Assembly: GCA_018398765.1 (NCBI GenBank)
Contig: JAHBMJ010001292.1
Coordinates: 1 to 28,389 of the forward strand
Origin: Chromera velia
Lineage: Eukaryota > Sar > Chromeraceae
Length of the DNA: 28,389 bases
Direction of reading: 5' to 3'
Shown here piece after piece: positions 15,239-27,604 of this stretch (the first letter of the stretch is position 1; each line of letters opens with the position of its first letter). The notes beneath the pieces were generated by a model, which was given only the letters and a program-made list of their open reading frames with translations, did not search any database and was not told where the DNA came from. Made by a program: the position numbers and the translations under genes.

Positions 15239-15706
15239 ATGCGTTCGGATGAAAACGAAGGAGGAAGAAGAGGAGAGGAGGTGACTCGAAAAACGTTCGC
15301 TCGCTTCTATCTCTCATACACGAACCAGTTCTCGTGGGTCGTCCCCGACCCCCTCTTGCAAAAGCGAAAAACCAAAACCGTAAGATGATCCTCCGACAGG
15401 AAGAATACGAATGGAAAGTTGGTGTTGATAGGCGATTATCTGTCTGTGCCCCTCTCTCCCTTCACTTGAAAGATAGAGACACGTAGACCGACCACCTCCG
15501 CATCTTATGATCTCTGACGGTTGTCTCCCTGCATCACACGATCAAAGAGCAAGCAATACGCAGAGGGGGGAAAACGGGTCACGTATATTCGAACGATGCA
15601 TCGGTCAATTTGCATTCTTCCCGGTTGGCCTTTTTCGTCAACTGGTCCCCTGTTTCGATCACGCTCTCTGAACACCTTGAACAAGAATTCAAAAATCGCG
15701 CTGTGA
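15239..15706 (+). CDS. Weak two-exon candidate gene
   Basis: An ATG at 15239 opens a basic reading frame (MRSDENEGGRRG, then FARFYLSYTNQFSWVVPDP). It meets a good donor, ACC|gtaaga, after 15379. A phase-0 acceptor-like AAAG before 15548 would join SKQYAEGGKRVTYIRTMHR, ending at a stop at 15706. The product would be about 99 residues and resembles nothing I know. The acceptor lacks a clean polypyrimidine tract. The opposite strand over 15505-15700 is equally open (FKVFRERDRNRGPV), so strand and reality are uncertain. Confidence 0.2.
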
Positions 15707-18018
<2,312 letters not shown>

Positions 18019-18931
18019 CAGGTTAAGTGACCAGACCAGGGATGGAATTACGGAAGAATGAAGGAAGAGAGGGGAAAAGGGCGCATGTGTGCGCAAATTG
18101 CTTTTCTACTTCTGACCGACTCCTCGAAGGGCTTTTTTGAACCCTGTTCGCTAGCCTGTTCGCACGCCGCAACGAAAGGGAGGGAGAGAAAGAGATCCAT
18201 ATCCAACCATCCAAACAACCATCCATCCAGGCAACCATCCGATGTTTTCCCGCCCCCACCCCACCCCTAACCGCCTGCCCCCCCCACACAAAGAAGGAAG
18301 TCTAAGACACAGGCAAACCCGCGCGGGAAACAAAAGCACAACGAGCCAAAGCGAGGGAGCGTTGAAGGAAGACCAACCCAAGCGTGACTGCGATCTTGCC
18401 TCTCCCCTCTCACCCATTCATCCATCCATTCATCCAACTCTGCGGGGAGATCCTGTGACAGACTCTCACAACCACGAAAGAGCCTGCCACACACACATTG
18501 ACGCATCAGAATCAGTCATACGATTCCGCCCCTCCCTTGCGAATCAAGTCGACGTTCCTCATTCCACCGGCCTCCAATGTCAAGACATGCGAAGAAAGAA
18601 GACAAGAAACAGGAGATGCACGAAGGAAAAGGAAGATGGCGTTACGACGAGGGAGGGAAGAGACGGAAACTTCGAGCAGAAAGACGCAGGCACGCAAAAG
18701 CTGATCAACGGAAGGAACAAAGAAGGAGAACGGGGGCAAATGCAGAAAAGAGTCAGAAGGACAGACTCTCTGCCCCCAAAGGAAGAGGGGGCTCTCAGGC
18801 AAGACAGACCCCCCTTCCTCCCCTGGTCCCTAGTCTCCTCCGTCACAATACCGCCTGTCTCCTGCTTCCTTTCTTCCTCCCCTCTTTCAGTACAACCCCC
18901 CGATTCCCTTTTCCCTTGTCAAGTCTTTCTT
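18019..18931. other. 3' flank of CBF5
   Basis: This stretch is rich in GAAG, CCATCC and AAGGAAGA words. Reading frames are open in several phases because stop codons are rare in such composition, not because they encode a recognisable protein. It probably includes the CBF5 3' UTR (minus strand). No clear polyadenylation signal stands out. Confidence 0.5.
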
Positions 18932-20425
18932 TCAATCTTTCTTCTTGTCTTTCTTCTTTTTCTTCTTTTCTTCTGTCACCTCATCTTCCTCGTCTTCCTC
19001 TTGTGTTGCCTTTTTCTTTTTCTTCTGCTTCTGGTCCTCTGCCTCTTCCTCTGCCTCCCTCTTCTTCTTTTTCTTCTTCTCTTTCTCACCCCCCGCTGAT
19101 GAAGATGCAGCCGCTGCCGCAGCGCCCATCTCCTCGTCTTCGTCCTCCCCCTCCTCCTCCTCTGCGTGACCATTCTCGAGTTTGGGGGCAGTTGCAGGCG
19201 CCCCCCCAAGTTTGGGGAGGTACGAACCCTCAGCCTTCAACCATGATGCCGGGGTTTTGTCGTTGGGCTTTCCGTTCTTCTCCAACTGTCCCGCATCAAT
19301 CAATTTCTTTTTCATCACGGCACGAGGGCCGTACCCCCACTTCATATCGTACGTATTTCTCTCCATGATCACCCTCTTGATCTTCGCGGCGGTGCCGTGG
19401 TCTGTGGTGGCTATCACGGCTGTCGTCATCTCGGCAATGCCGAGCGCAATAGCCTCCCCCTTTGTCGTCATCATGACAACCTCAGACCCGATTTCAATAT
19501 TGGAATCAAAACGGAGAATACCAACGACCATCAACTTCGCGCCATGACAGATGGCGTTCACAGCAGAGTCCTTGACGACAATGCGGGGGTACTCTGTGAG
19601 CAGAAGCTCGAGGGGAAAGATGACACGACGCAGGTAGGACTCGTCTTTGTGGGTGTCGTACAGGTGTTGTGCGTCGAGCACGTCGTGCATAGTAGAGAGG
19701 TATTTGTTCTCGGACAAACACCCCGAACGCACACGACGAAGTTCCTGCATGTGAGCACCACAACCCAACAGAATGCCGAGGTGCACGCACATCGTTCGAA
19801 TGTACGTACCGGCCTCACAGGAAACCCAGAAGGCTGCCTGGTTCCGCTTCTCATCATAGTCGAGAAGCTTGCTCTGGTACACGGTTCGAATACGGAGCTG
19901 TCTTTTGACAGCCGCAATCACGGGGGGTCTCTGGAACTGGGCACCCTTCAAGGTCTCAAGGGCTTGAATGACCTTGGCTTTGGATTCCACGGGCGAGTGG
20001 AATCGCACAATCGCGACGTACTCCTTTCCTGCAGACTGTTGTGACTTGACGAGGCGGGTGGCACGGTTGAGACAGACAAGAAGACACCCGGTGACTTTTG
20101 GGTCAAGAGTACCGGAGTGTCCTGTCTTCTCGCATCTGAGAATTTTCTTGATCCATGAAACGACCTCGTGAGATGAGGGGTTAGATGGCTTATCAAGATT
20201 GATCACACCATACTGAATGTAGTCCTCAAGCGGACGGTTCAGAGGAGAGCAACCGTGCGCAAAGGGGGTATAGTGCCCCGTCCGCACATTCAGTTTGTCA
20301 TAATTCTTCAGAAGCAGAGGCCACTGGGACGTGTCAATGGGGGGGATATTCTTTTCAGGACGAATATACAGAGCATCAGATCTCTGGTGCACTGCAGTCG
20401 AATCGCCCTTGTTCTTCTTCACCAT
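18932..20425 (-). CDS. CBF5: CBF5/dyskerin, H/ACA snoRNP pseudouridine synthase
   Basis: Catalytic subunit of H/ACA ribonucleoproteins, which convert uridine to pseudouridine in rRNA and snRNA under guide-RNA direction in the nucleolus. The protein is 497 residues from the ATG at 20425 (MVKKNKGDS); the frame extends three codons further only from a GTG. Order: dyskerin-like N-terminal domain (about 25-85: [27 protein letters not shown]); TruB catalytic domain with [14 protein letters not shown] and [12 protein letters not shown], placing the catalytic Asp at about residue 108; then [18 protein letters not shown] and [17 protein letters not shown] domain from about 279 ([20 protein letters not shown]) to about 355 with KWGYGPRA after it. 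The last 85 residues are a Glu/Asp and Lys-rich tail ([12 protein letters not shown]), typical nucleolar-targeting composition. Length matches animal and yeast orthologues. The gene has no intron, unlike its neighbours, and is transcribed away from cytochrome c. Confidence 0.97.
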   Translation of the reverse strand: MVKKNKGDSTAVHQRSDALYIRPEKNIPPIDTSQWPLLLKNYDKLNVRTGHYTPFAHGCSPLNRPLEDYIQYGVINLDKPSNPSSHEVVSWIKKILRCEKTGHSGTLDPKVTGCLLVCLNRATRLVKSQQSAGKEYVAIVRFHSPVESKAKVIQALETLKGAQFQRPPVIAAVKRQLRIRTVYQSKLLDYDEKRNQAAFWVSCEAGTYIRTMCVHLGILLGCGAHMQELRRVRSGCLSENKYLSTMHDVLDAQHLYDTHKDESYLRRVIFPLELLLTEYPRIVVKDSAVNAICHGAKLMVVGILRFDSNIEIGSEVVMMTTKGEAIALGIAEMTTAVIATTDHGTAAKIKRVIMERNTYDMKWGYGPRAVMKKKLIDAGQLEKNGKPNDKTPASWLKAEGSYLPKLGGAPATAPKLENGHAEEEEGEDEDEEMGAAAAAASSSAGGEKEKKKKKKREAEEEAEDQKQKKKKKATQEEDEEDEVTEEKKKKKKDKKKD

Positions 20426-21055
20426 CTTTCTCACTTTCCTTCTGTCTGCGTGTCACCCGTTGCTCTACGGCAGCGTCTCAAACAAAAATGAAGAATGAGA
20501 CAAGGCCACAAGAAAGAGCCACTGGACGCTCTCAATGCCGACAGAGTCAGATGGACACACCACAGTTTCCACGAAGTCGCAAAGGCTGTAAGATCGACAG
20601 AACAACCTATTCAATCTGGGAGAATCTCAGAGAGATCAGACCTTTTTGATCGATCGGCGTCGACGGTCTTGAATTCCCATGCACTGTTTCTGGGCGATCC
20701 CATGCGATCCCCGCCTCGACCGCAGAAAAATGCGTTTCGGGGCCGCAATTCGGCAGTCTGAATTCCAAGGATGGCCTGTTGCAGGCGCCACGATGCATGT
20801 AGACGTGCACGGCTATACGATCTTGGCGTTTCATCGATCGTACTCGTATGTACTCGTGCATGTGTGACTTGCACTTCCTTCCTGATGCTTCAAAATTTAC
20901 GGAGTCAACACAAGACCACTACGCAGTCAACGCGAGGAAGTTTCCTGCAAAGCACAGGACACCTGCCGTAGAAGAAAGCATTCGTCTCGCTCGATCGCTG
21001 TTGCGACCCCGGATTCGTTTCGACTGACCGTTTCAACTGGCCTCACTCACCCAAA
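20426..21055. promoter_or_regulatory. Shared divergent promoter region of CBF5 and cytochrome c
   Basis: About 630 bp separate the two start codons, which face away from each other, so both promoters must lie here or overlap. GCATG/CATGC-type words occur (GATGCATG near 20802, GTGCATGTG near 20857), and a cluster of ATCGATCG/GATCGATC words lies at 20645-20660 and 20830-20845. No TATA box is obvious on either strand. ORFs across this stretch are short and not protein-like. Confidence 0.5.
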
Positions 21056-21814
21056 ATGCCCAAGCCTGAGCCTGATGTCACTATCCCTGAGGGAAACACC
21101 AAGAAGGGAGCCAAGCTCTTCAAGTCCAAGTGCGCTCAGTGTCATACATTGAACCAGGGTCAGTGGCTCGTGCAAGGATGGAGGAATAAACGCGTTCGAC
21201 AACATTTTCTGTAGTCAATCTTCCTTCTTCTGTGCGTGCAGGTGGCTCCGCCAAGCAGGGCCCCAATCTTTACGGGATGTTCGGACGTGCAGCAGGAACC
21301 AGCGAGTTCCAGTTCTCTGAGGCCAACAAGACATGCGGTAAGTGCCCTGCATGTATGCCACACGATCACGAATATATGTTGCCTGTGGCCCAAGGGTGGT
21401 TCCCGCGTTTGTACCTGCACTCTTGCGAAATTTCGTGAGATGCTGTTCGCATTGCTTGACTTTCTTGACTTTCTGTTCTCACGTTGCGGGACTCCCCTCG
21501 ACGGACGCGGGCTCTTCCTCGTCACTCGGCAGACTGCTTCGCTTCCTTCTGGACTGTCGGCCGATGCCTACGATCCGTTTCTCTCCCAGCCCCCTTCCAT
21601 CGATTCACCCCAATTCCACTTTCTCATTTTCCCACCTCGTCTCGTGTCTGCCCTCCTTCACGTCGGTTTACTTGGGTGCACGCAGTTGTGTGTGTGGTTG
21701 TGTGTGCTGAGGTGTGTATGTGTTCCGGCTCTGTCCGACTGTGTCTGAGTCTGAGCGTGCATGGGTGTGAGAGCGAAGAAATGTGGCGAGTGGCCAGTGC
21801 GTTTTCTTTTTGGT

Positions 21815-21862
<48 letters not shown>

Positions 21863-22307
21863 GGTGGCACCCATCTGTGGCGGGCTCCCATTCGCTGCTG
21901 GGCTCACATGTGCATGGGATTTGTATGATCGCAGATGTGTACTGACCTCCATTCTCTGTGTTTGGATACCTGAGAATGCATGTGTCTCTGTCCCTCTCTT
22001 TCCCGCTCTGTCAGCCTTTGAAAGATCAGGAGCTGGACATTGACTTTGCGTCTTGTCTGCGATGACGAAGCCCCCGTTTTGTCTTTTCTGTACGTAGACC
22101 AAAGGAGGATCCGAACACACATCTGTCTCGTCTTCCTTTTTTTATTTATTCTTTCTTCCAGGCATCGTATGGAGCGACAAGCATCTCTTCGAGTTTTTGA
22201 AGAACCCGAAGACGTACATGCCAGGAACGAAGATGGTCTTCGCAGGAATGAAGAAGGAGGGCGACCGCGCAGATCTGATTGCATATTTGCAGGAGGCCAC
22301 AAAGTGA
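21056..22307 (+). CDS. CYC: Cytochrome c (3 exons)
   Basis: Soluble mitochondrial electron carrier between complex III and cytochrome oxidase. Exons are 21056-21158, 21242-21337 and 22162-22307 (stop TGA), giving 114 residues; all introns are GT-AG and in phase 1. The heme site CAQCH gives Cys26, Cys29 and His30; the distal ligand is the Met in PGTKM, residue 91. [12 protein letters not shown], the conserved Trp70 in IVWSD, and MVFAGMKKE are all present, so the protein should be functional. Sequence style ([10 protein letters not shown] at the N-terminus, [18 protein letters not shown]) is apicomplexan-like and is the main support for an alveolate origin. An extra Cys66 sits in NKTCGI, where Lys, Asn or Ser is more usual. 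The start is preceded by CACCCAAA. Intron 1 is only 83 bases; intron 2 is 824 bases and carries a TG microsatellite. Confidence 0.97.
21816..21854 (+). repeat. (TG)n microsatellite in cytochrome c intron 2
   Basis: About 19 TG units followed by a short GGGTGGGTGGG. It lies midway in the intron on the sense strand, as TG tracts do in the other genes of this window. Confidence 0.95.
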
Positions 22308-23635
22308 TGAGGGAGTTTTTTTCACACAGTGGCAGGGGGGCTTGATGGAGACGGGGCGATCGGGGAAGCGTGGATGGATGTGTCGTGCAGCAAATTTACC
22401 CATCGAGGCCTCAATATCCATCTATCTTTTGAGAGACCACATATGGGAGGTACTGCATGCAGGGGTGCACACCTGTTTCCTCCCCCCCCTCTCGGTCATG
22501 CCATGTGAAGTGTGCAGCGTCCACAGCTGAAAGGTCCAGAAAGGTAGTAGACATGCGAGCCGTTAGCAAGGCATCAAGACACAAAACAGCAGTGCAGTTT
22601 CCTCCCTCCTCAATTCCCCAAACCTGTCTCTCTCCTTCTCCATTCTGGTATCACACCACCGTTGCGAAAAAGGAATGAAGAGAACAGACATGCAAAGAGA
22701 CAAGCAGTCTGTCTGCCTGTCTGTCGAGCCGTGATACTCTCTGCCATTGCTTGTCGGTTCTCTGATATTTGAATGAAACCGGCTGGCAGTTGAGTTCATC
22801 TGAACTCTGCGTGCACATCCGAAACGGACGGCCCTCACACTTTTTCTTCGTCACAGTCTTCGTGACTGCAAAAGTGAGTGCGCATTGTTGTATGAGAGTC
22901 GACTTCAGTTAGTTCAGGGCCTGGGGATGATCAAGCTGGATGGATTCAGTCTCATTCAGAATATGCCCAGGTTTTGACAGTGTATGTAACCAAGCTGTTA
23001 CATGACATCATAAGCTTTGCGTTCACTCTGAAATCGGATATAGCCTTAAGTCTATGTAGCTTTCGAATGTATTTAAACAAGCTTCCATCATAATTCTCGA
23101 ATCAATTTTTGGCAGTTTTATAGCTATAGCATCATAGCGAAAAGAGAATATCATGACAATATGTTTCTTCATACATTAAACTATATACTTGAAGATGATT
23201 ACACAGTATGTTACAAATATAGACTGTCACAGTGTGTCAGTTAGTCTCAGTATAGTCTGTCAGTCAGTATTAATTGTATAGTAAACAACAAACAGTAGAA
23301 CATCTATCTAAGCGTCTAGGCTAACTAGAGTCTATCTATATTTTCGAATGCGCGTTTTAAGTTGTGTGAGTCACAGTGTATCTAACTTTATAAACGACTT
23401 CATACAGAAATTCATATAATGATGATGATGATGATGTATGGGGTTAAAGCCGGTGAGCCGTATAGACTCTGGCCAACCTAGAGCATCATACATAGAGTTA
23501 AACTTTCGACTTAGGCCCCACTGGGGTAAATTGAATCGATGGGAGCCTGACAGGGGTGGGGAGGCGGATGGAAGTGGAGGGTGGCTCCACTTCTAAGCAA
23601 ACAGGCTTTTGCTTCATCTGGTAGTTCTCTTACAG
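22308..23635. other. Intergenic region with a second AT-rich island
   Basis: 22308-22900 is ordinary mixed sequence and probably includes the cytochrome c 3' UTR. 22960-23520 is AT-rich with many stop codons in all frames. (GAT)n lies at 23417-23437 next to TATGGGGTTAAAGCC, which matches in inverted orientation the ATCATCATC / AACCCCA segment at 6209-6245. No gene is seen. Confidence 0.6.
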
Positions 23636-23902
23636 GCAAAGTTACAATACGCTCTCTATCCCACCCTTGAGACGATCGAGGACTGCCTGCATTTCATCCG
23701 GAAGAGGGTCCCCATGACTGATCAAAGCGCCAGAACAGCACTGGCACGCCCGAGCAGAGGGGGAAACGAGAAAGAAAGAGAAAAAACGAGTACCTCAGGG
23801 GGAACAGAAAGGACGGAGACAGACTCCTCTGTTTCTGTGTCTTTTTTTTCCTCCAAAGGTCACGGGCCAGTGAGATTTCTTCTGCCAGTTCGTGTCAGTT
23901 AG
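23636..23902 (+). CDS. Orphan exon-like ORF
   Basis: After an acceptor-like TTCTCTTACAG, phase-0 codons read AKLQYALYPTLETIEDCLHF then IRKRVPMTDQS, which is balanced, protein-like sequence. It soon turns into a Ser/Glu/Arg-rich stretch and stops at 23902. No upstream exon was found in the AT-rich island before it, and no domain is recognised. It may be the last exon of a gene whose other exons I missed, a fragment of one, or chance. Confidence 0.25.
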   Translation, partial: AKLQYALYPTLETIEDCLHFIRKRVPMTDQSARTALARPSRGGNEKEREKTSTSGGTERTETDSSVSVSFFSSKGHGPVRFLLPVRVS

Positions 23903-24439
23903 AGGTCTGTCAGATGACCTCTAAAGAAAATCACCCGAGGCGGAACGGAAGGAGACGGAGAGAGAAAAAGATTAGAACTCCTAATCTCCTTTGATTCCCT
24001 ATCTTTTCTGCTCAAGACGTACAAGCAAAGGTTTCTCTCTCAGTTTAGTTCCTGCAGTTCGGTTAGTTCAGTCAGTTCAGTCGGTTCAATCGGTTCATCC
24101 CTGAGGCACGACTTGTTTTCCAGGGGAGTGAAATTGCGAGTAGTAAGCATGATAAAAAAATTCAAAAAGGGGAGAAAAAGGGAGAAGAAGAACGGAGAAG
24201 CCGCACGTAGCATGCACCCCGCTCGCAGACCCGCTTGTGAACTGCACGAGCATGAGCGCCCTGCACGCCCCTCCGTACCCGTGCAGGCTCGAGCCCGTCA
24301 CCTCCCACCGCCTCCCACGCTCACGCGAGGGATGCCATCCGAGCCCTGCAGCCTGGGCCTCTTCGGGTCGTCCGTCTCGCGTTTCCCCCCCATATGCTTT
24401 TCGCTCACCCCCCAATTGATTCCGTTCCGCCCTTGTTTG
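23903..24439. other. Short unassigned region with a GC-rich block
   Basis: 24030-24100 has repeated CAGTTCAGTC/GGTTCAATC words. 24190-24400 is a GC-rich block, sharply different from the A-rich DNA just before it. Open frames exist on both strands but are Pro/Arg-rich, and neither is recognisable. No tRNA cloverleaf could be drawn. Confidence 0.4.
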
Positions 24440-24443
24440 TTCA

Positions 24444-24465
24444 TCAATCAATCAATCAATCAATC
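24444..24465 (-). repeat. (GATT)n tract at the putative LINE 3' end
   Basis: More than five GATT units on the element (minus) strand, about 190 bases past the ORF stop at 24656. Beyond it the composition changes to the GC-rich block. It is the best candidate for the retrotransposon tail. Confidence 0.6.
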
Positions 24466-24569
24466 GGATGATACACACTCAGACTGACATAATGAAATAT
24501 TCCCCTCAAAAACAAGTACGGTCGTCAAGAATGAACAACAACGGGGAAAGAGTGAGAAGAAGTGAGGGA

Positions 24570-24622
24570 AAAGGAAGAAAGAAAGAAAGAAAGAAAGAAA
24601 GGAAGAAAGAAAGGAAGAAAAG
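24570..24622 (+). repeat. (GAAA)n microsatellite in the LINE 3' region
   Basis: GAAA/GGAA units, TTTC on the LINE strand, between the ORF stop and the GATT tail. It could be part of the 3' UTR or a later expansion. Confidence 0.85.
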
Positions 24623-24655
24623 AGAAAGAAGGACAGACTGAGGGAACACACACAG

Positions 24656-25510
24656 CTACTTACGAAGGTAATCGGAGATCGCCCGTGCGCCTGCAACAGG
24701 GTGCTTTTCGAGGAGAAGTGTGAAGATCTCCCTCACTTTTTTCTCATTTTCGCTCACACCCCGTCCCAACTGCTGCTTAGCCATTTGTTGTGCCCATACA
24801 ATCAAGTCCGACTTAGAGCGAGCGTCTCTTACTTCATCCAAAAGCCTATTCATACGTCCCTTCTCCCTTTCGGTCCCTTTATATTCAGTCAACTTATGGA
24901 CAACATCATTCAGATGGCCACGCCCATACAAATTGAGGGGGCAGTGCTCGTAGACCGTCTCTACCTCCCCGTTTGGAACTCCCCCCCCCCCCTCAACAGT
25001 GCACGGGCAATCGGCCTGACGTTGGCCTCCGAACAGAGCAGCCTCCTAGGGAGAGGTTGGACTATAGGAATACGCTGCCCGCTTGAGCCGGTCCATCCTC
25101 CCATGATAAGACGGGCTAAGCGCTGTCTAAACGGATGTTCGACTTGGAAGACCGAAGGCCTCACTCCGTTAGGGAAAACCCCCCCCCATCCTGCCTGCCC
25201 TCCCCTGCCCTGCCGGCCCTCTTTTTGCAAAAAATGGGAGGTAGCTACAAACCAGTCGTCCAACTATTCTTATGCCTCCCTACTTTACCCTTCTACCAGA
25301 AGCTTTCTTTTTAATGCAGCTTTCTCTCCCGGGCCCGAAGGCACCCCCTCAACAGAGAAGAGTTCAGGAGCGAAAAGTCCCACCAACAGCTTGACAAACC
25401 TCCACCAATCGCCATAAAGGCCGTCTTTGCAGAGATCTAAAAAGCCAGCGGGCACACAGTGGGATGTTAAGGAGAGGCTACGTAAAAAACCCCCCACTCT
25501 TTCAGTCAAA
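24656..25510 (-). pseudogene. LINE ORF2 C-terminal region, frameshifted
   Basis: Minus-strand pieces run from the region after the RT thumb to the final stop TAG at 24656-24658 (ending ARAISDYLRK). One frame ends at GGGEFQTGR; a second resumes with EVETVYEHCPLNLYGRGH. The switch falls at a run of 12 G (24981-24992 on the plus strand), so a one-base length error or slippage there accounts for it. EVETVYEHCP resembles the Cys/His region found at the C-terminus of many LINE ORF2 proteins. The rest (LLDEVRDARSKSDLIVWAQQ) is helical and charged. Confidence 0.65.
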
Positions 25511-25584
25511 ATAGCCCATATCGGGCAAAGGCCGGAGATGAAGAGGGAGGGAACACGAAACGAATTGCTGGGAAGGCCGAAAAC

Positions 25585-27096
25585 TTATTTAATAAAACGT
25601 AGTTGCAAATCATCTAATGCTTTCATGTCTGCCTGACTGAGGGAAAACGCTTCTAGCTCATAAAGGGCCACAGGAATCCACAGGCCCTGAAAGAGCATAA
25701 TTTTTGAAGTCAGGGAGAGACGACCAAGAGAAACACAGAGCCCAATGACCCCCTCGAGTGCCCTCTCTACCACCCCCAGGCGATGTCTCACAGATGAACG
25801 GAGAGATCCGCCTTCAAAAAAGGTGCAGCCTAAATATTTATACTAGCCCGTTCTCTCGACTTCCTTCCCTTTAAAGAAGATTGGCTGACTAATATTCTCC
25901 TTACTGCAGGAAAGCCTCATTACTTTTGTCTTTTTCAAATTGACCGTGAGGCCTCACGTCTGACAATATTCCACCAATTTATTGATTCTCGTTTGAAGCT
26001 CATACGAAGAATGACCAAACAGGACAAGGTTGTCAGCGTAACCGAGGCTTTTGAGAGGCTTGGGCCTCACACAGATCGTATCGTCCTGACTGACCCTGAC
26101 TTTCCTTCTTTTCCTCTTCACCGCTACTTTGGTCTTCTTGTTCCCCTTCCTAATGCCAACCCCTCTCAATCTGCCTACCTAAGGGTAGTCACGCGTTCTG
26201 CTTTCTATAGACCTCTCGTCAGACACTGTTCCATCCTTCTCTGACTCTTCCCTCCCGAGCTCATCCTCTCGGTGAGCCGAGAGGCAGATGTGGCGGTACA
26301 GATTATTAATAAACAGAAGGAAGAGCAAGGGAGAGAGAGGGTCACCCTGTTTCACCCCCGTCCCTTCCTGTATCTCCCTATCTGCACCATCGACCCTCGC
26401 CCAGACATCAAAGTACATAGCATGCACCATCAAAACATCACATTCCGACACACCCTCCTCCCAAAGCCGTCTCAGCAACAGACCTCGAGGGACCTTATCA
26501 AACGCCTTAAAAAAGTCAACAAACGTAGCCAGAAGGGGGAGTTTCCAGGCTTTGGAGCTCGCTACGAGTCCCGCCAGCGCTGCAATGGCCTCCCTGGTCC
26601 TAACCCTCTTCCTGAACCCCAGCTGGCGGTTATCTAATGAGGTTTGTTCTCTCAATCTCTCGTCCATCAGGAGGGTAAACAGTTTTGCAAGTAAACACAC
26701 AATGTGGATAGGTCTTCATTCCGAGCAGTCAGGAGAGGGGGCACCTTTCAGAACCGGAACTACACAGATCAAATTCCAAAGAGACGGCCAATAGGAATAA
26801 CGATGAAATAAATTAAAGAGGACAAAAAGAAGGAAACGAGAAAGGGAAGAGGAGCTGAAACAAAGGTCAAGATGCCTGGGGGAAACGCCCTCAATTCCGT
26901 CAGCCTTACTCGTATCGATCGATCGGAGGGCATCGATAATCCTTTTATAAGAGAAGGCCGGGGGACGAGGGGGGGTCGGAAGAGAGAGAGAAAGCAGGGG
27001 AAACAACTGGAGAAGGAGAGAGCCCTTCACCCTCAAATATAGACTCTGAGGCCCAGAAATCGGTAAAAGCCGTGGGGGTCGGTCTGTCTCCCCCAC
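25585..27096 (-). pseudogene. LINE reverse transcriptase domain, broken
   Basis: Motifs appear in the right order on the minus strand. IDTSKADGIEGVSPRHL and WPSLWNLICVVPVLKG lie in 27096-26716; RQLGFRKRVRTREAI, FVDFFKAFDKVPR (motif A, Asp present) and TGVKQGDPLSPLLFLLFINN (motif B) in 26700-26179; and SLGYADNLVLFG (motif C) near 26040. A thumb-like segment VERALEGVIGLCVSLGRL lies in 25791-25585. The YADD motif reads YADN, so one catalytic Asp is lost. In-frame stops follow KLVEYCQT (25954) and fall just before the thumb (near 25840). It is non-functional as it stands. Confidence 0.9.
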
Positions 27097-27604
27097 CTCT
27101 CGTACTGCTCGTTTCCTTCTTCCACCTCCAAATCGCCGAGGGGTCGGTCGTAGCCTCCTTTACTAACCTCTCTGCTTGCCTGTTAGCATGTTCAGTTTCT
27201 TTACGGGCAAACAGACTCTTCCTTGTCCTGCGAAAGGACTCAAGCTTTCGCTTCACACTCTGGGTGGGACCTTCTCGGTCACCTTCATCTGCCCCTCATA
27301 TTCCTCTCAGGTCCTTCCATTCTCTCTCAGCCTCTCTCACCTCCCTTTGTTTAGCCGAACATTCCTCATCCCACCAGTCTGGCCGGGACGACTCCCGTTG
27401 ATTTATGTCCTTTCTTTCTTTCTTGTTTTCCTTTCTGCTTCCCATCCCTACCCCTTCGGAATTCCCACTGGCTAGGCATGTTTACTAGGAGTCAGAAATC
27501 TGTTGTAACTGCTCTGTCAGAGAGAAAGACACTGCATCTGATGGGAGCGGCTTGGGCGGAGGTTTTGAGGGATCGAAGAAGTGAGAAACAGCGTCTCCCT
27601 ACTC
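26945..27604 (-). pseudogene. LINE linker between endonuclease and RT
   Basis: The minus strand reads SSRPDWWDEECSAKQREVRE near 27390-27330, a typical post-endonuclease LINE segment, then a stop (TGA) and SVKRKLESFRRTRKSLFARK (27262-27200). WRWKKETSSTRGGG precedes a Ser/Pro-rich stretch that runs into the RT region. The first 200 bases after the endonuclease stop at 27605 contain a further stop. Confidence 0.7.

Noticed and set aside
18242-19368. Long plus-strand ORFs over and beside the CBF5 3' end
   Set aside because: They are repeat or composition artefacts: the antisense of the Lys/Glu tail gives long Ser/Phe/Leu reading frames with no protein-like pattern.
19780-19900. GGTTCGAAT words resembling a tRNA B box
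   Set aside because: They lie inside the CBF5 coding sequence, and no acceptor or anticodon stems can be drawn around them.
20426-20434. Three extra N-terminal codons on CBF5
   Set aside because: They begin with GTG; the ATG at 20425 is the natural start.
24444-24465. Short direct repeats as a CRISPR array
   Set aside because: This is a 4-base tandem repeat with no spacers, in a eukaryotic genome.
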